Positions 9,532 through 20,512 of a DNA stretch of 64,000 nucleotides are shown one piece after another. The stretch's first letter is position 1, and every line of letters begins with the position of its first letter. Under the pieces are notes generated by a model. That model made no database searches. It had not been told where the DNA came from and saw only the letters and a program-made list of their open reading frames with translations. The stretch spans positions 11,836,242 through 11,900,241 of the forward strand of contig NC_083344.1 of the NCBI RefSeq assembly GCF_019175385.1. The letters run 5' to 3'. The translations under genes and the position numbers were made by a program. This DNA comes from Lycium barbarum. Its lineage: Eukaryota; Streptophyta; Magnoliopsida; Solanales; Solanaceae.

Positions 9532-12500
9532 TGTCACGACCCAACCCCGTGGGCCGCGATTGGTGCCCTACTTAGGCACCCCAAACCAACTCACAACCCG
9601 ATCATCGTATTCAAACTCAATCAAACTCAGCATGCGTTATCCGAACTGAAAATGAGCAGCAGACGCCAGACACAAACATTTATCGAACACTTATCTTAAG
9701 CGGTCGCCCGTTCAGATTAGCCAAATAAAAATCAGAAAGATGGCGGAATATACGTCGCCCAAATGCACACACACACATCAGGAAGGGGCGGAATGTACAT
9801 CGCCCAAATGCACACACACACATACAAACTCAGAGGCCGACTTGGCCATAGTAGCGTACGGGCCGCTTAAGATCGCAAAACAGACTCACATACAAACACA
9901 CCGGACCCACGACCCACAAATCTGACTACAGGCCTCTAAACAAAACAGAACATATGAACAAATAACAGGACAGGGCCCCGCCGTACCCACACATCCACAA
10001 TTGTACCAAACACACACATACAACAGAAGATATGTACCAAAAGTAGGCTCCGGATCAAGGGGAACTCTCCAACACAGCAGAATGAGTAGCCTAAACTGGA
10101 GGACCACCCAAACGAGCTTCTGTACCTGCGGGCATGAAACACAGCCCCCGAAGAAACGAGGGTCAGTACGGGAGAAGTACTGAGTATGTAAAGCAGAAGG
10201 TACAGAAATCACAAACACAGCTGGAGTTAGAAAAAAAACAAACACACCGTCAACGTAAACAAAGCAGACCTGTGCGGGAGGCGAACGTACAAATGCAATC
10301 AAATCATGTATAGGGTTTAGGAACGTGGTCACCCCCCGACGCTGGTGCCACAACACATCATAACTCCAGAAGTTTTCAAATCTCCGTACAGTCTCCAGAC
10401 ACATCATATCACACACACATCACATCATCAGAACATATCAAATGCCATATCACATCATAACTCCATAAACGGTAACCGGCCCTATGGCGAGGCCTCGGAA
10501 ACCGTAACACATCATGACTCCCGAATATATTATAGCGCGCACGATCACAAAGTCGGCCCGGGTACCGACGAACGAAATCATAGCAGACAGCACGAACAGA
10601 GTAGTGCAGAAACCATATGCATATCAAAAATAATTTACCGGACTCAACATATAGTTTACATATAGGTATATACCGAAGCCAGAAGGCTCGGAGTAGGAAT
10701 CGGATTAAGCAAAATTTGCGGGTAAAAGGTACGAAGTTCCAAACTGCCAAATCTTTAGAGAAAACTGTTTATAGGTCATTTTTCCGAAAATCTCACATCA
10801 TTCAAAGTACAAAACGTTCACTAATGGCATAGGGAGTTTCAAACGCAGCATTGAGTCATAAACAAACGATCGCTGATCATAACGGACGCAATCGAACCAA
10901 ACAAACCGAATAAGGGGAGCCTCGGGGCTCACGGGCCCACCTCGAGTCAAATTGAGGCGGCGGACGCAAATCACAGACTTTAGGCTCCCTAGAGCCATCT
11001 ACGAAAGTTTCGGAGGGTTTCGGACACAACAGCAAAAGTTATGATGATTCGAACATTCTTTGGACCAAATGCAACAAAAGGGTTCAATTGCGCTGGATGA
11101 ATAGTACCCAAACTTGAACCTAAATTTCCAAGAGCAGAGCTACCCCCGAGATTCCGATCTTAACCTAGTATGACTAGGACATGCCAAAAGAATAATAGGT
11201 AGGCTTTACATACCTGGTTGGCGCCTTACGCTCGTCAAATCGCGATTCCCGTTTCGTCCGAAAACTGCAAATGGTCACTTTTACCAGTTACTATTCATGA
11301 GAGTTAGCATTTTCATCTTTGGGGCTATACTTGGCTACCGAAATTTCGGCAGCATTTCCCCTATAAATCTAACATCCCCGAGACTTGGCTCGGCTCAAAA
11401 TACAACAACAACAACAATCCCAAACATCATTACACAATACAAACCACAATCAACCACACTAACATCAAAATTGCACCTTATTACATAAGTTGGTAATTCT
11501 ATATTCAAACTTCAAAATTCTTAATCTATTTCCACACTAGTCTATTCATTCACTCATTCACAATTATTCAAACACACCACCAACAATTTCCAAACCACAT
11601 ACAAACTTCCCCAAAGTTCATTACTTTCCATATTTCATTCAAAACACCAAAAGTTACGACGAACATTCTAACTTGCGTCGTTTCATTCCGAATTCATTAT
11701 CATCAACCATAAATCATATTTAAAGTCCTTAATATCATAAATATACTATGATATACACAAATATACCAAAGGTATACACTTTCCGATAACGTCCGAAATC
11801 ATTTTCTAACACCAAATTAATTCTCCAAACATTCATTTACGTTATAAAGGCCATGACGACACAACTAACAACCTTAAACGAAATCAATTCACACTTGTTT
11901 TCCCATCTAAGGCACACGGCCAAACACACCCTTTTTCACACACACACGCCATGCACAAACACGACCCCATCCCATAATCTTCATGCCAATCCAATTACTA
12001 ACACATACATATCCATTTCATAACATTAAAACATAAAAATCTTACCTTGTTCTTAAGATTCCGATTCGCCGCAAACGTCGCCCTTTCGTCAAACTAATTG
12101 TACCACAACGAAGAGCACCTCGAGCTCATCAATCATTCAAAAGAGACTAGGTGTGTGGATTAGAAACAAAGGCCAAGAATTTTTTATTTTTTTTTCTAAC
12201 TAGGTTCGGCCGAGAGCCCTTCAATGGGTGTTCTTCAATTTTTTTTTCTTTGTTCTAGATAATTACCAATTACAAGGTGATATATATCCACTTATAGGTC
12301 ATGTGCATAGCACATGACCTTAAGAAAATGGGCTTGGACCTTGCCCCCTTGGCCGGCTACTACACCATCTTGGGCCTCAATTTTTTTGTTGTCCAATCTT
12401 GGCCCAATTCATTAAGAGTCCCGTTTTGTAATTCCCGAAACTAATTTCCGAAATTCCAAGTTTACCCTCGGCCTTTCCCAATGTCTTAACATCAATGATT

Positions 12501-12605
12501 CCATAACCAACATCGTCATATTCACCATAATTAAAATATTTCTTCATAAGGCACAAATCTTAATTATTTCTCAATTTTCACTTACACGAAACATGGGACA
12601 TAACA
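9532..12605 (-). repeat. Solo LTR (L4) inside pol
   Basis: The 3,074-base LTR begins TGTCACGACCC and ends GACATAACA, flanked by TTAAG on both sides, with no internal region. Element-sense direction is minus. It contains hairpins B (10126-10144) and A (10163-10183), a perfect inverted repeat with 11-bp arms AGGTCATGTGC (12296-12320, 3-base centre) and a TATA-like TATATATC (12281-12288). A solo LTR normally arises by recombination between the two LTRs of one copy. Open frames inside match no gene. Confidence 0.93.
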
Positions 12606-12610
12606 TTAAG
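12606..12610. other. Target site duplication TTAAG (right)
   Basis: Second copy of the 5-base duplication of the solo LTR. Confidence 0.93.
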
Positions 12611-13195
12611 GAGCGCTAGTACGAGGATATTATGTTAGTTCATTATAGAGATGCAGCCCCCCCAGAAGAAGAATACACCATTTTACATTTCTCTAGATGG
12701 AGTTCTCAGTTATCGAGGCAGACTGTGTGTTCCTGATGTTGCAAGATTACGTCGTAAGATTATGGGAGAGGCTCATTACTCTCGTTATTCTATTCATCCA
12801 GGGACAATGAAGATATATCATGATATCAAGGAAGTTTATTGGTGGAATGGAATGAAGAAGGACATAGCAGAGTTTGTAACTCGGTGTCCTACTTGTCAGC
12901 AGGTAAAGACTGAGCATCAGAAGCATAGCGGATTATTATAGGCTATTGAGATTCTGACTTAGAAGTGGGAAGCAATTAATATGGATTTCATTATAGGCTT
13001 GCCTCGCACCCAGCGTAAGTTCGATTACATAGGGGTGATTGTCAATAGACTTACAAAGTCAGCTCATTTTCTGCCTGTTAGGACTACGTTCTCAGCTCAG
13101 AGTCATTAGAAGTCTTATGTAGATAATCGACAATGAGATTTAGAATTCCAGGTTGATGACTGGGTATTCCTGAAGGTATCACCTATGAAAGGCAT
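12611..13195 (+). pseudogene. Ty3/gypsy integrase remnant with internal deletion
   Basis: This continues the pol of 8796-9531. It includes the HHCC zinc finger (EAHYSRYSIHPG, then CPTCQQ), the start of the catalytic core with the first Asp (NMDFIIGLP), and VNRLTKSAHFLPV to about 13090. At about 13095-13105 the text jumps to the integrase C-terminal domain (QKSYVDNRQ, QVDDWVFLKVSPMKG), so the second Asp and the Glu of the DDE core are gone. Stops occur at 12939 and 12959. At about 13195 it meets a gag fragment on the other strand. Confidence 0.85.
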
Positions 13196-13345
13196 TACGA
13201 CGATAATGCGTTATGAGAGGTATTAGATGGAGCCTCACTTTGGGATTCACCTTCCTCTACATTGGTTGGCGGCTCCCTTTCTATCCGCCTCTCTGTCGTA
13301 GCCTTGCTCTTCTGGGAGGCTGTAGCTTTTCTCTTTACCGACATC
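13196..13345 (-). pseudogene. gag: Ty3/gypsy gag start, truncated
   Basis: The ATG (complement of 13343-13345) opens MSVKRKATASQKSKATTERR followed by a Pro/Glu/Ser-rich stretch, like the gag heads at 892 and 21252. It stops after about 50 codons at the junction with the opposite-strand integrase. The start lies just after the leader motif and PBS, as expected. Confidence 0.8.
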
Positions 13346-13550
13346 GCTGAAATCATAACACACCATTAGGGAGGATAAAATCTTATAACATGGCTATATC
13401 TCACGATCTCATAGGAAGAAGAATGGTCATTTTTCCTAAATGCCCCGCAGCTTCTTGTTTATACGTGTGGCGTGCTTCACACCCATAAATGAGACTCTGC
13501 TAGACACGGCTCGTAGACACCCTAGGACTGAACTGCTCTGATACAACTTT
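13346..13550 (-). promoter_or_regulatory. Leader with hairpin E (13458-13489) and PBS (13535-13546)
   Basis: The PBS reads TTGTATCAGAGC on the minus strand, one change from the initiator tRNA-Met complement. Hairpin E has arms TTTATACGTGTG and CACACCCATAAA on the plus strand, and its element-sense loop is AAGCACGC. E starts 46 nt after the PBS. Confidence 0.8.
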
Positions 13551-15977
13551 TGTCACGACCCGACCTAGGGGCCATGACAGGTACCAGGAGCTGACTACTG
13601 AGCACAACTCACACTATTGGTCATCATACTTATTCTGCATTTATCTATTGCTCCACACTTCTAGTCGTAAAGAAAACCATTTTTAATTTCAAACATATCT
13701 ACATTTATATACATAAGCCCTTCGGCTATCAAGATAATATATACAATGAGGAAAATTGTGAGACCATAATACCCACACATACGTATCTACGAGCCTGTAC
13801 TAGAGTACTAGAAAAAAGGACGGGACAAGACCTCCTCGTGCCCAAATATGTACACAAAATAATATCTCAAAATAGCACCTTCAGAATAATGGAGTGCTCC
13901 TGTAAATCTGCTGATAGCTCCTATGGATCTGCACCATCTCCCTGTCTACCTGTGGGCATGAACACAACGTCCAAAGAAAGGGGACGTCAGTACGAACATT
14001 GTACTGAGTATGTAAGGCATGAACAGTATTAGCATAATAAGGAAACAATGAAACATGAACTGAAGACATAACCTGCTTAACCTTTAAAGGAAACTCATGT
14101 TATACATATCACATATACCGTCATCGTTAACCCACGTTCGGGTAACCATCGTAACGCCGCCCACTAGTGGTGTCATGTCCGGCCCTCTAGGAATGGTGTA
14201 ATCATAAGCATCCCGCCTTAGCAGTGACATGTCCGGCCATCTAGGCACGGTGGAATCATATGCAGCCCGCCTTCACGGTGACATGTCCAGCCATCTAGGC
14301 ACGGTGGAATCATATCATCACATATTTATCATAAACTCATCATAAAGCATACATTAGAGTCCCAAGATAATCCACAACCATATTGGGGCGACGTAAGGTC
14401 GAGAACCCCCGATTCTATTATGGGAAAATCATAATCATCATACCTTACCATGAAAGAACTAGCATCATAAGGTGGGTCTAGCAATAAATGAATAACATTA
14501 AAGGATAGTATAAGGATCATTAGCTTCGTAAGAGTATCGTATCATAAGCTTTAGGATCTGTAGGCTTTGGACTCATTATCATGTTCATGACATATTTCTC
14601 ATCTTTATATCATAAAAATCTCTTTATCAACATTGACTCGTAGTTCATGGAATGTAAGAAAGTCATGGAGAATATGTATAGTCATATCATAAGAATCATG
14701 CCTTAGAAGGAAGGGACTATCCTTACATACCTTTTCGCTTAGCTATTCAATCACTTGGACGTTCCTCTCCAATATTCGCGTTTCTACCTTCAAGGGAGTT
14801 CATACTAATATTAGATAATCGGTAACATAATCACGCTTGAACTAAAGCTAGAGAAAATTGGGTGGAATCTCCTTTGTTTCTACTACTTTCTCCATATCAT
14901 CTAACAACTCCCAATAATCAACCATACACTATTCGATCTTCCTACTTCCATTTCATGGGCATCCATAACCATAGTCATAATACAACATTTCATTCATCCT
15001 CCTATAATGTTTCTCCCATGTTCTTAATATCATTTATAACATAATTATAATCACAACGTATCAAGAATCATGATTCATTTAAAGCTACTACTTAACAATG
15101 TCACCATTCTCTTACTTGTAACCCATTTTCTATTTCCTTCCATAATCCAAGTCTTTCAACCTCTCAATACTCTAAACAACATGGAATGATCATGAAACTT
15201 ACTTTTGATAGTGTAGGAATGAGCTTTGAGTGGAACACTTTACTTGAGGCAAACCATAGTTCCACTTCCAATGAGATTTCTTGTCTTGGATGAACCCTAA
15301 TGAGTTTCTTGCACTTGATTCTCTTGAATTTATGATATGAACCTTTGATTTCCCTTTAATTCTTGTATATGAAATATATTGAATGTTCTAGAGACTTGGA
15401 GAGGAGTGGAGAAGTGTGGAAATGAAAATAATGAAGTGGGAACATCATTTTATACTTGATCTTAACTCAGCCCGTCGGGTGTTATACGGACACTCATACG
15501 GACCGTATAATGTTATACTGTCCATATAAGTGATCGTATTTCACCATCAGCGAAACATGACTTCTGTTGGGGGTTATACGGACCTTTATACAGACCGTAT
15601 AAAGTTATACGGACCGTATACGTGGTCGTATAACTCCACTTTTCCGAAATTGTTTCCTTCGTTTCGTTTGATCTCCAATCCTTATGGACCCTTCCTAACA
15701 CTTGTTTAACACTTCATTAACAATATATGGGGCGTTATAACTATTCTTTAAGACATCATTAGGTTCACGTTAACTCGGTGCTTTGCAAACCCCTTTTTCC
15801 AAAACACAACATATGTTTCGCCTCTCTAAAGGAAATTTCTCCTCTTACTTCCAACGTCTTTGGAATCTTAATTAGAATCGTTATGTAGCCTTCCTTACTT
15901 GTAGGAACATTGTATACTTCTCACACCATGTTGGTCCATTTACTATGCAATGACACAGAATTTTTCGAGGTGTAACA
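13551..15977 (-). repeat. LTR with internal sequence on both sides (L5)
   Basis: The LTR begins TGTCACGACCC and ends CGAGGTGTAACA, 2,427 bases. Its left side has PBS, leader and gag start, as for a 5' LTR. Its right side has the polypurine tract, chromodomain and integrase, as for a 3' LTR. Inside are hairpins B (13950-13967) and A (13987-14007), a three-copy repeat with core GTGACATGTCCGGCC (14155-14315), a TATA-like TATAAAATG (complement of 15446-15454) and a CCGTAT/ATACGG cassette (15475-15640). Confidence 0.9.
15475..15640 (-). repeat. Palindromic cassette of LTR L5 (ATACGG/CCGTAT)
   Basis: Four ATACGG and three CCGTAT copies, mostly as TATACGGACCGTATA-like palindromes. It lies between the conserved CAATCCTTATGG box (about 15667-15687) and the TATA-like site. 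Confidence 0.8.
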
Positions 15978-16224
15978 TTCTTCCCCCTTTAAAAACATTC
16001 GTCCTCGAATGTTAATTTCTCAGGAATTCTACGAAAATTTCGCCAGAGTTTCCCCTGTAATATGGCGCTATCACCCTGTCACAACAGCCCATAATAAACG
16101 TGCCTCATAGGGCCACAATACAATAGAAATATATTTATGGCCACACACGACCAAAAGCATGAAAAAAAAACATACATACGTCATAATGTTGATGTCTCAT
16201 CTTGGATCTCTTCGGGGGGTTGAA
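15978..16224 (-). promoter_or_regulatory. Polypurine tract, hairpin D and 3' untranslated stretch
   Basis: Element-sense purine run AAAGGGGGAAGAA (complement of 15978-15990) touches the LTR. Hairpin D (15994-16013) is AACATTCG-AGGA-CGAATGTT. The rest, to 16224, is untranslated text also found at 51465-51620 and 57785-57910. No gene is seen in it. Confidence 0.85.
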
Positions 16225-17941
16225 ATAAGTGCGGGTATTTGGACTTCATTTTTTCTTCCACTTTCCAAGTCATTTCTTCTCGGTTATTCTTTCTCCATAA
16301 GACTTTGACTGAAGCTACTTCTTTATTCCTATGTCTCCGTACTTACCTGTCTAGTGTAGCCATAGGTACCTCTTCATAAGCTAGCTTTTCTGTCACTTGA
16401 ACATCATCTACCGACACGATCCTAGTAGGATCTCTGACACATTTTCGGAGCATTAAGACATGGAAAACCGGATGGACTGTCCAATTCAGAAGCTACTTTA
16501 CCCACCTTGCGGACAATCTTATAAGGTCCAATGTATCGAGGACTCAACTTCCCTTTCTTACCAAACCTCATCACGCCTTTTATCGGCGATACCTTTAAGA
16601 ATACCCAATCATCCACTTGAGATTCTAAGTCTAGCCGACGGTTGTCCGTATAAGACTTCTGCCTACTTTGGGCTGTCACTAATCGTTCTCCAATAATCTT
16701 GACCTTTTTCACCGCTTGTTGAATCAACTCAGGACCTATTAGCTGTACCTCTCCTACTTTAAACCACCAAATTGGGGATCTACACTTCCTTCCATATAGA
16801 GCTTCATACGGGGCCATTTGAATACTGGAATGATAGTTATTGTTGTATGCAAACTCAAAAGGGGTAAGTGGTCATCCCAACTACCACCAAAATCTAGTAC
16901 ACAGGCTCGTAACATATCTTCCAAGGTCTGAATAGTGCGTTCGGCTTGCCCGTCAGTTTGTGGATGAAATGTTGTGCTAAGCTTTACCTGAGTACCCAAA
17001 CCTTCTTGGAAAGACTTCCAGAATTTAGCTGTGAATTATGCTCCTCTGTCAGTAATAATGGACACCGGGTCGCCATGAAGTCGCACAATCTCTCTAAGGT
17101 ATAACCTTGCATAATCTTCTACTGAATAAGTAGTTTTGACTGGAAGAAAATGGGCTGAATTTGTCAATCTATCCACAATCACCCATATAGAATCATACTT
17201 GCTTCGGGAATGAGGTAACCCTACAATGAAATCCATGTTTATCGCTTCCCATTTCTAAGTTGGGATGTCCATTGCTTGCAATAATCCTCCTGGCTTTTGA
17301 TGTTCAATCTTCACTTGTTGACAATTCGGACATTGAGCCACAAATTCTGCTATATCTTTCTTCATTCCATCCCACCAATACATTAACTTGAGATCGTGAT
17401 ACATCTTTGTCGCTCCTGAGTGAATAGAATACCGAGAATAATGAGCTTCTTCTAGAATCTGACGATGTAATTCCGTAACATTTGAAACACATAGCCTGCC
17501 TCGGTATCTAAGAACTCCATATATAGAAAGTTCGAATGGAGACTCCTCTTTCTCATGAAGTGTATCCCTATAGTGGCTCAACTGAGGATCCTTATGTTAA
17601 CGTTCCTTCACTTCCATATCTAAGGATGAAACAGTTGGATTACTAATATCAGTTCCTACATTGCCTGAATCAATTAGACGAACTCAAAGATTAGCTAGTT
17701 GGTGGAGCTCGCGGATTAATTCTTTCTTCTCCGGAGGAACCTCACATAGACTACCCATTGATTTGCGGCTAAGTGCATCAGCCAATACATTCTCCTTTCT
17801 GGGGTGGTATAAAATACTCAGATCATAATCTTTCAATAATTCCAACCACTGTCTCTGTCGAAGATTCAACTCCTTCTGCTTGAAAATATATTGGAGACTT
17901 TTGTGATCCGTATAAATATCAACATGTACACCATACAAGTA
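16225..17941 (-). pseudogene. Ty3/gypsy RNase H end, integrase and chromodomain
   Basis: From high to low coordinates: RNase H end ([16 protein letters not shown]), linker ([15 protein letters not shown]), zinc-finger region (17255-17581, YSIHSG, CPNCQQ), integrase core with all three DDE positions visible across frame breaks (MDFIVGLP near 17236, IITDRGA near 17045, HPQTDGQAERTIQ near 16945), C-terminal domain (QVDDWVFLKVSPIKGVMRFGKKGKL split into shorter runs, 16440-16750), and a chromodomain (16225-16440). Frameshifts near 17255, 17036 and 16440 show it is dead. It stops abruptly at about 17941 inside RNase H, where LTR-like sequence starts. Confidence 0.88.
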
Positions 17942-18731
17942 CAACAAGTCTGAAATATGTATATATCCAATTCCATCAACAATCAATCAATCACCACGAA
18001 TCACAATCAAGCTAATGCAATGCAATGCAATGCACTGCAATGCAATAATGGAATGGATGGAATGTAATATCATGCAAATGAGGTGTACACATGTACTCAG
18101 GACGGAAATATCGACGTCTCGGTAGCACAACCCAGTGTGACTCGCGAAGTCTAAGTGCCACCCGTCCCGGATCTTTGCCCAACAGACAGACGGGACCCTG
18201 GCTAATTGCTCACCGGGGGAGTCCCACCGGCACCACTCTTGGGGACCTGCGGAGCCCATGCACTAATAACGATTCTAGAATAACATCAGAATCGGCCATG
18301 CAACAATGATACCGGAATGGATCGTCGGTCATCGGCCTCTCATAATCATTCAAGTAAAAGAGTTGCTCAATCAACGATACCGGATAATAACCAGCTATCG
18401 ACCATAAATTATGAATATGAGGGAACATATGCAATGCACTTATAAACGACTCAGGAATTGAACATCGGAAATCATCCTTCTCACAATCACACAAGTAAAA
18501 GAGTTTATCAAACATTAGTTTCATAAAATCAACGATTCCGGAATGGATCTTCAGACATCGGCCTTTACAATCACAATAATAAGGAGTTTATCAAATATAA
18601 ATTTACACAATCAACGATACCGGATCATCACCAGGTATCGGCCATGCATCAAGAATGTGTGATAATAAGTGCAATGCGTACATCAAGTATCAACAATCAA
18701 GTTCAATACCACAAGTACCACGAAGGGATAC
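17942..18731 (-). repeat. Left part of a split LTR (L6)
   Basis: The sequence right of the RNase H junction has no coding sense and carries internal repeats with CAATCAACGATACCGG cores (about 18340-18620) and a CAATG run (18016-18045). It is interrupted at 18731/30250 by the element with flanks GATAC and GGTAC. Similar text (ACCATCAA, GTACCA) continues at 30250, so the two parts are read as one LTR. The left boundary is uncertain: I see no clean LTR end there. Confidence 0.6.
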
Positions 18732-18944
18732 TGTTACGCCTCTCGTTTTTGTTGTAGGAGAACTTATGGTTTCCTAGTCAGGTAGGCCTTTGGGATAGAG
18801 ACCCTTTCTTGAGTTTTAGAGATAGAAAGTGTTTTACCCCGTGTGCAAAGGTATCAGCAGGTATTCCTGGTAAATTACAGGATTAAAATTGAATGAATCG
18901 AATCAACACAATCTGAGCTGAATCGGAGGAGTCTGCAGACACCA

Positions 18945-19095
18945 GTCATCGTCGACGGGCCGTCGAAATGTCAATGGGATGTCATTCCGCGGCGTCGATA
19001 GGGTTCCATAGCCTTGAATCTGCAGGCGCAGGATGACGGAGCAAGTCGACGGACCGTCGACACATCAACGGGTCGTCGACCCGCCCGTCGAATCG
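18945..19095 (+). repeat. Palindromic cassette of L7 (GTCGAC/CCGTC)
   Basis: It contains GTCGACGGACCGTCGAC (19045-19061, 8-bp arms about one base), GACGGGCCGTC, and CGGGTCGTCGACCCG. It ends about 25 bases before the TATA-like box. Confidence 0.85.
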
Positions 19096-19117
19096 CACCG
19101 CTGGAACATTTAATTCC

Positions 19118-19132
19118 AAATATAAATATATG
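19118..19132 (+). promoter_or_regulatory. TATA-like box of L7
   Basis: AAATATAAATATATG lies just after the palindromic cassette, and the same box is kept in the 3' LTR (tataaataaa at 28361-28370). It is a likely core promoter; the start site is not known. Confidence 0.6.
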
Positions 19133-20153
19133 ATCCACAACTTTATTTCTCATTTTTCTCTCTTCCAAATCAGAGGAAACTATAGTATATTTACTCCCAA
19201 CACTTTACATCATTATAGTGGAGATTTGGCAAGATCCGAGCCCCGTAAACCTGAGCTTGTGACGAAGAAGGTTGTTTCTAGGGTTTCTTAAACGTTGTGG
19301 AGTTTAGGAAGCTAGAGTTAAAGTTGATCCTTGGAATCTTAGACCCCTCAAGGTATGTAAGTGATTTCTACCCTTGTATTTAAGATAATTATCAAGAGTT
19401 TTAGTGACTTTGAGTTAAGGAAATATAGTCATGGGAGTGGTAAGTTGATGAAGGGTGAGATGGTGATTTGGGACTGTTTTAAGAGATGATTGGGAATGGA
19501 TTTGGGTATTGTTTGATATGTAAGTGTTGTCATTGTGGTTGTGGATATTGTGGTTGATGTTGGATGGAATGTGAAGTTGAAGAGTTGTAAGCTTACAAGG
19601 GAAATGTGGTCCACAATTTGTTAAGCTCCTTTTTGTATTTAAAATGGTTAGTAAATGAGGTAAGTAGTCTAATTAAGGCATATGTTATCTTGATTGTAGA
19701 CTTACGAGTTTGAAAAGTAGAAGTTGGGCAGTTGGATACACTTCAAGGTATGTTAAGGCTATCCTTTATTTCAATTTGGCATTATCCTTATGATGTGAAC
19801 GAACGAACGTATGAACAGACTTCCATATTACTCTACTCTTAGAAGGACTAGGAGTACTTCAGTCTTCGATGTTCCTATACCCTGTATGATTGTTCCTTCT
19901 GTTCATGGTTCTTGAGATTTCTTATGGTGATAATGTTAGCTCAAAGGTTGTCCTTCAGAGATAGAATGACCTTATGTCACTCCGGGAGTTCTATGTATAC
20001 ACTTCAGTTATGCATTGCATTCATATACAAATGCATATTGACCCACGACTAGAAGGCGCTATATACACGTGTATTATATGTATATAGGGTATGAGGAAAG
20101 GGATAGGCATTATATACGCATTACCACCTGATCAGCTGGTGCACCTTGATGAT

Positions 20154-20325
20154 GATATATGGATTGGGCCGTATGTTCATCGACATCATTATTACATGAT
20201 ATATGGATTGGGCCGTACGTTCCTCGGTATTATTATTATATGATATATAGATCGGGTCGTACGTTCCTCGGCACTATTATATGGGATATAGATCGGGTTG
20301 AACGTTCCTCAGCACTATGACCTAT
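20154..20325 (+). repeat. Tandem repeat, about 4 x 44 bp, in L7
   Basis: Units start with GATATATGGAT or GATATAGAT at 20154, 20198, 20242 and 20285 and carry GGGCCGTACGTTCCTCGG. The 3' LTR has the same array (about 29390-29555). Confidence 0.88.
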
Positions 20326-20512
20326 AGATATACATGAGCACGATTATCATTAAGAGCATGCATATTATGCGCCCACAGAGGCATAGTCAATAATACAGAT
20401 ACTAGTTCATACTAGTTCATACAAATACATGCAGATAGTCATTTTAGTTTATGAGTTCAGATTTTATTCATGATTCTTATATGTATACATGTTGTTCTTA
20501 TGCTTTACATAC

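Noticed and set aside
9886..10416. 176-codon minus-strand open frame in the solo LTR L4
   Set aside because: It lies wholly inside an LTR, overlaps hairpins A and B, has no recognisable motif, and the Cys/Val/Phe-rich composition follows from AC-rich DNA read on the other strand.
18010..18050. CAATG run as a possible telomere-like or satellite array
   Set aside because: Only six or seven imperfect units; not a plant telomere repeat and too short for a satellite.
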